Assembly (NCBI GenBank): GCA_900541205.1
Contig: UQIV01000025.1
Location: 1 to 33,412, forward strand
Length of the DNA stretch: 33,412 bases
Source of the DNA: an uncultured Collinsella sp.
GTDB taxonomy: Bacteria; Actinomycetota; Coriobacteriia; Coriobacteriales; Coriobacteriaceae
Direction: 5' to 3'
Of this stretch, positions 28,670 to 33,412 are shown one piece after another. The translations under genes were made by a program, and so were the position numbers. Numbering within the stretch: position 1 is the stretch's first letter; each line of letters starts with the position of its first letter. The notes under the pieces are model-generated. The model worked only from the letters and a program-made list of their open reading frames with translations. It did not search any database and was not told where the DNA came from.

Positions 28670-31449
28670 CAGAATCCTCCAAACTCACGATCTTCACGTG
28701 CCATCTCGGCGTCGACAGATTTCAGCGCGGCAAGACCCTCTTCGTCCAGCAGAACCTCACGCGGCTTGGAACCGTCAGGCGGACCAACGACACCCTTTTC
28801 TTCCAGCATGTCCATAATACGCCCGGCACGCGCATAGCCAACCTTCAGACGGCGTTGCAGGCCAGATGTGGAGCCCAGCTGCGATTCCACCACAATATGG
28901 GCGGCTTCCCAAATGAGCGGGTCGTCGTCCTGTGGCTCGGCGACTCCCGTACGAACGATGCCGCCGCCACCCGCCATGGACATGGAAGCGGGCGCCACGG
29001 CAGACAGGATCTCCTCGTGGTAGTCGGGCTCGCTCTGCGACTTGACGAACTCGACAATCTCGTTGATTTCGTCGTCCGAGACAAAGCAGCCCTGGATACG
29101 GCGAGGCTTGCCCCAGTCGACCTTGGAGAACAGCATGTCGCCCAAACCGGTGAGCTTTTCGGCACCCATCTGGTCGATGATGACGCGCGAGTCGATGCCC
29201 GTAGCGACGTTAAAGGCGATGCGGTTGGTGATATTGGCCTTAATGAGGCCCGTCACCACGTTGGAGCTGGGGCGCTGCGTAGCCACGATAAGGTGAATAC
29301 CGGCGGCACGGCCCAGCTGTGCAATACGCACGATCGAGGCCTCGACATCCTTACCGGCGACCATCATCAGATCCGAGAGCTCGTCAATGATGATGACCAG
29401 GTAGGGCATCTTTTGCGGCGGATTGTCGTAATGCTCAAACTCGCCGGCGGCCTGCTTTTCGTTGTAGGTCGAGATCTTACGCACGTTAAGGCGCTCGAAG
29501 ACCTTCAGGCGACGCTCCATTTCGGACACGGCCCATTGCAGAGCGCTCGCGGCCTGCTTGGGCTCGGTCACTACAGGCACGTAAAGATGCGGCAGACCGT
29601 TATAGCCCGCAAGCTCGACGCGCTTGGGGTCGACCATGATCAGGCGAACGTCCTCGGGAAGGGCGCGCATGAGCAAGGTCGTGATGATGGAGTTGATCAT
29701 GACCGACTTACCGGAACCCGTGGTACCGGCGATCAGCAGGTGGGGCATCTTGGCAAGGTCGGCAACGACCGGCGTACCCTCGGCATCTCGACCGATGGCG
29801 AGTTCGAGCGGACCGCCCTTCACATAGGGAAGCACGTCGCCCAGATTAACGTTCTGGCGCTTGCGATTGGGGATCTCGATACCCACAAGCGAGGTGCCGG
29901 GGATCGGGGCAAAGATACGCACCGACTGGGCAGCAAGCGATAGCGCGATATCGTCCTCGAGGCTCGAAATCTTGCTCACGCGCTCGCCCTCGCCGGGCTG
30001 TAGCTTAAAGGTCGTGACCGTGGGGCCGGCGATCCAGCCGACCACGCGGGCACTGCGGCCAAACTCAAGCAGCGTGGACTGCAGTGACTCGGCAGTCTGC
30101 TCAAGCTCTTTGTCCGAGGACGCGGCGGAAGCCGACTGCGGGTTGGCATGCAGGATTTCGAGCGGCGGAAGCTTGAGGCCGTCCTCTTCTTCGCCCTCGT
30201 TATCTGCGGCGCCGCCGTCCGCTCCCCCATCGCTAGCCGCAGCCGAATCAACAGCACTCGAGGCAGACGCATCGGCAACCTTGGGATGCTTCAAGAAATC
30301 GGGAATCTGAGGTGCTGCCGAGACAGGATTCACGGCAAACGGCGGCTCAGACTCGTCAATCTTATCGGGGTCGTCTTCCATCGAAAGTTGGCCGGTTACC
30401 TGGTCGCGCTTTGCATGGCGACGCGGCAGCAAAGTTGTCTTTGCGGTCTCAATCGGAGCCTCGTCGTCCTCGTCATCGCCCTCGGTGAGCTCAATCTCGC
30501 TATCGGACCAAGACGGGTCAGGCTCACTCGTATTGAGCTTAGGCGCAGCCTTACCCTTCTTGGCATGGCGGCGCGGCAACAGCGTCGTCTTAGCGCGCTC
30601 AGCTTCCACGGCATCGGACACGTCGACAAACGGATCCTCGTCCTCGTCGTCATCGTCCAAAACCGGGTCCACATCGTTGCCCATGACCGTGGTCACGGCA
30701 GCATCGGAGCCCTTTTGACGAAGAATGCTCAGGTGAGGACGGGCAACGCCGGGCACCGACAGGGCCTCATCGTCACCCCACGGACTCGCGTTAACATCGG
30801 CACGACGGCGCTCGGCAAAATCGGCCGCACGGTCGCGAGCAGAGCGCAAAACGCCGCCCACCGAAAAGCCGATGATGACCAGGCCCACAACGACAAGGCC
30901 CAACAGGACCACCATCGCGATAGGCTTACCCAGGGCATTCTGCAGCGCACTCGCAATAAACGCACCGATGTAGCCACCCGAGGCGGACAGATTTTGCGGC
31001 GTGAACATAAGGTCGCACGAGTCGCTCGTACCTGGCACCATCAACGAAAGAATGGAGACGACGGCGATAAAGACCACGGCGCCGCCCGCAACAGAGCGCG
31101 CGTTGAGCGGCGAGTCCTCGCCTAAAAAGAGCGTGGCGGCAAACAGCAAAATGACGATCGGCAGCACGTAGGCGCCCAGACCAAAGCCCAAGTGGTAGAA
31201 ACCGGCAACCGCAGCCGTAACGGGCGCAGTCGCCGGCGAAATCACGGCAATAAAGGACGCAATCGCCAAAACGGCGATGACCACGCCGGCGATATCGCGG
31301 TTGGCCGAGGGCTCGACCAAGGGCTCGAAATCATCGAACTCGGACTCGTGGCCCTTATTGGCACGCAGATGGGAACCGGCACCCTTAGCAGATGCCGGTT
31401 GGTTGTTGGCCTTATTGCCTTTGGCGTTTTGTGCAGATCCGCGCGCCAA
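28669..31449 (-). CDS. ftsK: DNA translocase FtsK/SpoIIIE
   Basis: 926 residues from a TTG start. GGAGG lies 5 bases upstream inside the end of the RNase J gene, whose stop is 1 base away. Four membrane spans (about 53-70, 84-108, 120-138, 177-198) anchor the protein; an acidic linker (205-430) carries two identical 12-residue units (286-297 and 336-347). The motor domain has Walker A GTTGSGKS (about 573-580) and LIMVDPKRVEL, and a gamma winged helix ends the protein (about 855-915). FtsK pumps chromosomal DNA through the division septum and activates XerCD at dif. The TTG start is supported by position and ribosome site. Confidence 0.95.
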   Translation of the reverse strand: MARGSAQNAKGNKANNQPASAKGAGSHLRANKGHESEFDDFEPLVEPSANRDIAGVVIAVLAIASFIAVISPATAPVTAAVAGFYHLGFGLGAYVLPIVILLFAATLFLGEDSPLNARSVAGGAVVFIAVVSILSLMVPGTSDSCDLMFTPQNLSASGGYIGAFIASALQNALGKPIAMVVLLGLVVVGLVIIGFSVGGVLRSARDRAADFAERRRADVNASPWGDDEALSVPGVARPHLSILRQKGSDAAVTTVMGNDVDPVLDDDDEDEDPFVDVSDAVEAERAKTTLLPRRHAKKGKAAPKLNTSEPDPSWSDSEIELTEGDDEDDEAPIETAKTTLLPRRHAKRDQVTGQLSMEDDPDKIDESEPPFAVNPVSAAPQIPDFLKHPKVADASASSAVDSAAASDGGADGGAADNEGEEEDGLKLPPLEILHANPQSASAASSDKELEQTAESLQSTLLEFGRSARVVGWIAGPTVTTFKLQPGEGERVSKISSLEDDIALSLAAQSVRIFAPIPGTSLVGIEIPNRKRQNVNLGDVLPYVKGGPLELAIGRDAEGTPVVADLAKMPHLLIAGTTGSGKSVMINSIITTLLMRALPEDVRLIMVDPKRVELAGYNGLPHLYVPVVTEPKQAASALQWAVSEMERRLKVFERLNVRKISTYNEKQAAGEFEHYDNPPQKMPYLVIIIDELSDLMMVAGKDVEASIVRIAQLGRAAGIHLIVATQRPSSNVVTGLIKANITNRIAFNVATGIDSRVIIDQMGAEKLTGLGDMLFSKVDWGKPRRIQGCFVSDDEINEIVEFVKSQSEPDYHEEILSAVAPASMSMAGGGGIVRTGVAEPQDDDPLIWEAAHIVVESQLGSTSGLQRRLKVGYARAGRIMDMLEEKGVVGPPDGSKPREVLLDEEGLAALKSVDAEMAREDREFGGF

Positions 31450-31450
31450 A

Positions 31451-33121
31451 CTAAACCTCCATGACGACCGGGATGATTATCGGACGAGTGCGCGTACGGC
31501 TCCAGATAAAGTTGGAGAGCGAGTCGCGCACGGCCTTGCGAATGGCATCGGAACCGCTGCTCGTAAAGCTGAACTTGCCCTTCTCGATCGTCTTCATAAT
31601 GGACGCGGAGGCATCCTCGGAGAACTGGTCGTCGATGGCAAACGAGACGCCGCGGCCCGAGAACTCGATGGCCTCGATCTTCTTGTGCTTGAGCGAGACG
31701 ATGGCAACAGCGGTAACCATACCGTCGTTGGCGAGCTTCTGACGATCACGCAAGACGATGGGGTCGGTATCGCCGATGCGCAGGCCGTCGACGTAGACGA
31801 CGCCGGACTCGACGGGCGTACCGCGCTTAACGATACCGCCGCGCATCTCGAGCGTGTCGCCGTTGTCGAGGATAAAGATATGATCGTCCTTGAGACCCAT
31901 CTTGCGGGCCAGCTGGGCATGGGCGCGCAGATGCACGGCTTCACCGTGAACCGGCATAAAGTACGTGGGCTTGGCCATGGCCATCAGGAGCTTGAGCTCC
32001 TCCTGGCTACCGTGACCGGAAACGTGAACGAGAGCGCGGTTCTTATCCCACACGTCGCAGCCGAGCTTGGCCAGGCTGTTGACGACCTGCTGGACGGCTT
32101 TCTCATTGCCGGGAACAGGAGTTGCCGAGAGAATAACGGTATCGCCCTCGTGGATGGAGAGCGTCTTGTGCTCGCCATTGGCCATGCGGGACAGGGCCGA
32201 CAGCGGCTCGCCCTGCGAACCGGTGCACATGACGACAATCTTGTCGTCAGGCAGGTTATCAATGTCAAAGGCATCGATGATATCGGCGTCGTCGATGTTG
32301 AGGTAGCCAAGCTCGCGCGCCACGCGGGTGTTAGTGAGCATGGAGCGACCGGTCACAACGACCTTACGGCCGCACTTGCGGGCGGCATCGCAGATCTGCT
32401 GCAAACGATGAATGTGGCTCGAGAACGACGCGACGAACACGCGACCCGGCGCGTTCTTGATGGCGTGCAGCAGGTTGGGTCCAACCTCGGCCTCGGACTT
32501 GGTAAAGCCGGGAACCGTGGCATTGGTGGAGTCGGACAGCAGCAGGTCGATGCCCTGCTTGGCAAAGCGGCTGATAGCGGCATAGTCGGGCGTGACGCCG
32601 TCGATGGGCGTCTGGTCGAGCTTAAAGTCGCCGGTGTGCATAACGGTGCCCTGATTGGTGCGGATAAACACGCCCAGAGCGCCGGGGATGGAATGCGTCA
32701 TCGAGAAGAAGTCGAGCGAGATGCCGCCGAGGTTGACATGGCTGCCGCCCTTGACCTCGCGGAACTTGGGTGCGCGGATGCGGAACTCGGAGAGCTTGCC
32801 CTCGATAAAGCCAAGCGTCAGCTTGCTCGAGAAGATGGGCACCTTATTGTTGAGGTCCTGCAGCAGATACGGAAGCGAACCGGTGTGGTCCTCGTGGCCG
32901 TGGGTGACGACGATACCGCGGAGCTTCTCCTCGTTCTCCAGGACATAGGTGTAGTCAGGAAGCACCAGGTCGATACCGGGCTGGGAGTCATCCGGGAACA
33001 TGAGACCAGCGTCGACGAGCACCATGTCGTCGCCGCACTCGAAGACCGTCATGTTCTTGCCGATGCCGTCAAGGCCGCCGAGCGGAATGATCTTCAAGGG
33101 AGATGATTTTTTAGCTGCCAT
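31451..33121 (-). CDS. rnj: Ribonuclease J
   Basis: 556 residues from MAAKKSSPLKIIPLGGL. The metallo-beta-lactamase motif HGHEDH is at 74-79, with later metal ligands in HSIPGALG, HTGDFK and PVHGEAVHLRAHA, and the beta-CASP region (STNAT, GRSM, CTGSQGEP) is complete. A C-terminal domain of about 100 residues mediates dimer formation. The enzyme combines 5'-3' exonuclease and endonuclease activity in mRNA decay and rRNA maturation. The nearest AAGGA is about 15 bases from the ATG, farther than usual, but there is no other good start in frame. ftsK follows at once, so the two are coupled. Confidence 0.95.
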   Translation of the reverse strand: MAAKKSSPLKIIPLGGLDGIGKNMTVFECGDDMVLVDAGLMFPDDSQPGIDLVLPDYTYVLENEEKLRGIVVTHGHEDHTGSLPYLLQDLNNKVPIFSSKLTLGFIEGKLSEFRIRAPKFREVKGGSHVNLGGISLDFFSMTHSIPGALGVFIRTNQGTVMHTGDFKLDQTPIDGVTPDYAAISRFAKQGIDLLLSDSTNATVPGFTKSEAEVGPNLLHAIKNAPGRVFVASFSSHIHRLQQICDAARKCGRKVVVTGRSMLTNTRVARELGYLNIDDADIIDAFDIDNLPDDKIVVMCTGSQGEPLSALSRMANGEHKTLSIHEGDTVILSATPVPGNEKAVQQVVNSLAKLGCDVWDKNRALVHVSGHGSQEELKLLMAMAKPTYFMPVHGEAVHLRAHAQLARKMGLKDDHIFILDNGDTLEMRGGIVKRGTPVESGVVYVDGLRIGDTDPIVLRDRQKLANDGMVTAVAIVSLKHKKIEAIEFSGRGVSFAIDDQFSEDASASIMKTIEKGKFSFTSSGSDAIRKAVRDSLSNFIWSRTRTRPIIIPVVMEV

Positions 33122-33412
33122 AGGTGAGTGTTGTTTCCTTTCTTCGAAACGGGTCTGGAACAACCGACGGGGCGCTTCTGGCAAACCGACCGCCGGGAAC
33201 GTACAAACATGCATCACAGAGTCGATGCAATAACCACAGTATGATACCCATTTGCACAACAACAGACCACCCATGCATCAAAGCCCCATCTGAACCGGTC
33301 TATCCTGCCGGTCTGGGCCCATCGGGGGCCGGGGCGGGTTAAGTTTGCTGCTCTACAGTCCTGCGCAAGACGGAAAGCACATTAAGTGCTTTCCTTTGCG
33401 TGCGGAACTCGC
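33122..33412. other. Upstream region of RNase J up to the window edge
   Basis: No convincing complete gene is seen. On the - strand a 23-codon frame from the edge to the TAA at 33341-33339 could be the C-terminus of an upstream gene, but it crosses a hairpin (33372-33394). GC-rich short inverted repeats lie at about 33310-33335. A TATCAT at about 33238-33243 on the - strand may be a -10 element for RNase J, but no good -35 was found. Confidence 0.3.
33372..33394. terminator. Hairpin near the right edge
   Basis: GGAAAGCAC and GTGCTTTCC form a perfect 9-bp stem with a 5-base loop (ATTAA). On the + strand TTTG follows; on the - strand no T-run follows. It may terminate a gene that lies to the right of the window. 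Confidence 0.42.

Noticed and set aside
28660..29943. 427-codon open frame on the + strand
   Set aside because: Antisense to the ftsK motor domain.
31277..33106. 609-codon open frame on the + strand
   Set aside because: Antisense to the RNase J gene and part of ftsK; same cause, with no ribosome site or recognisable domain.
1..33412. CRISPR arrays, rRNA genes and insertion sequences
   Set aside because: No regularly spaced direct repeats of CRISPR size, no rRNA sequence and no transposase gene were seen in the window.

Overview
The window looks like the chromosome of a gut actinobacterium of the class Coriobacteriia, most likely Collinsella or a close relative. The evidence is the moderately high GC content, the mix of actinobacterial traits (a GarA/OdhI-like FHA protein followed by an FtsR-like MerR protein) with Firmicutes-like gene order (ftsK - rodZ - yajQ - rimO - pgsA - cinA - recA - recX - rny - spoVS - miaB), and Gram-positive type LexA boxes. 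The genus is inferred from gene content and was not checked by any search.

Bases 1 to about 3354 are accessory DNA: the tail of a metallophosphoesterase gene, a coiled-coil protein, a serine resolvase, an antitoxin gene broken by an amber codon, an unrecognised two-span membrane protein and a small hypothetical ORF. This part ends at a fragment made of only the T-arm and acceptor 3' end of a tRNA (probably tRNA-Pro), followed at once by a strong terminator. That is the scar expected when an element integrates into the 3' end of a tRNA gene, so 3327-3354 is the likely border between mobile element and core chromosome.

From 3400 to 11694 the genes lie mostly on the + strand: a CDP-alcohol phosphatidyltransferase, the FHA (garA-like) and MerR (ftsR-like) pair, apt, a secreted NlpC/P60 peptidoglycan hydrolase and a DegV lipid-binding protein. 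Then come, on the - strand, a DUF1836 regulator and trxB, and on the + strand a diacylglycerol glycosyltransferase-like protein. A palindromic 23-bp site occurs in two nearly identical copies, upstream of degV and upstream of the DUF1836 gene, and suggests a small local regulatory circuit. The interval 11695-12137 carries three related large hairpin repeats and one further hairpin between convergent genes.

From 12138 to the end most genes are on the - strand. They cover nucleotide metabolism (dut, nrdR), the SOS response (a LysM protein divergent from lexA, with three LexA boxes exactly 28 bp apart, and recA with its own box), tRNA modification (miaA, miaB), ribosome and translation factors (hflX, rimO), RNA decay (rny, RNase J), cell division and shape (ftsK, rodZ), phospholipid synthesis (pgsA), cinA and recX. 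A GHKL ATPase gene sits between rny and spoVS, where Bacillus has ymdB. Many neighbours overlap by one base (TAATG or TGATG), which points to long, translationally coupled operons.
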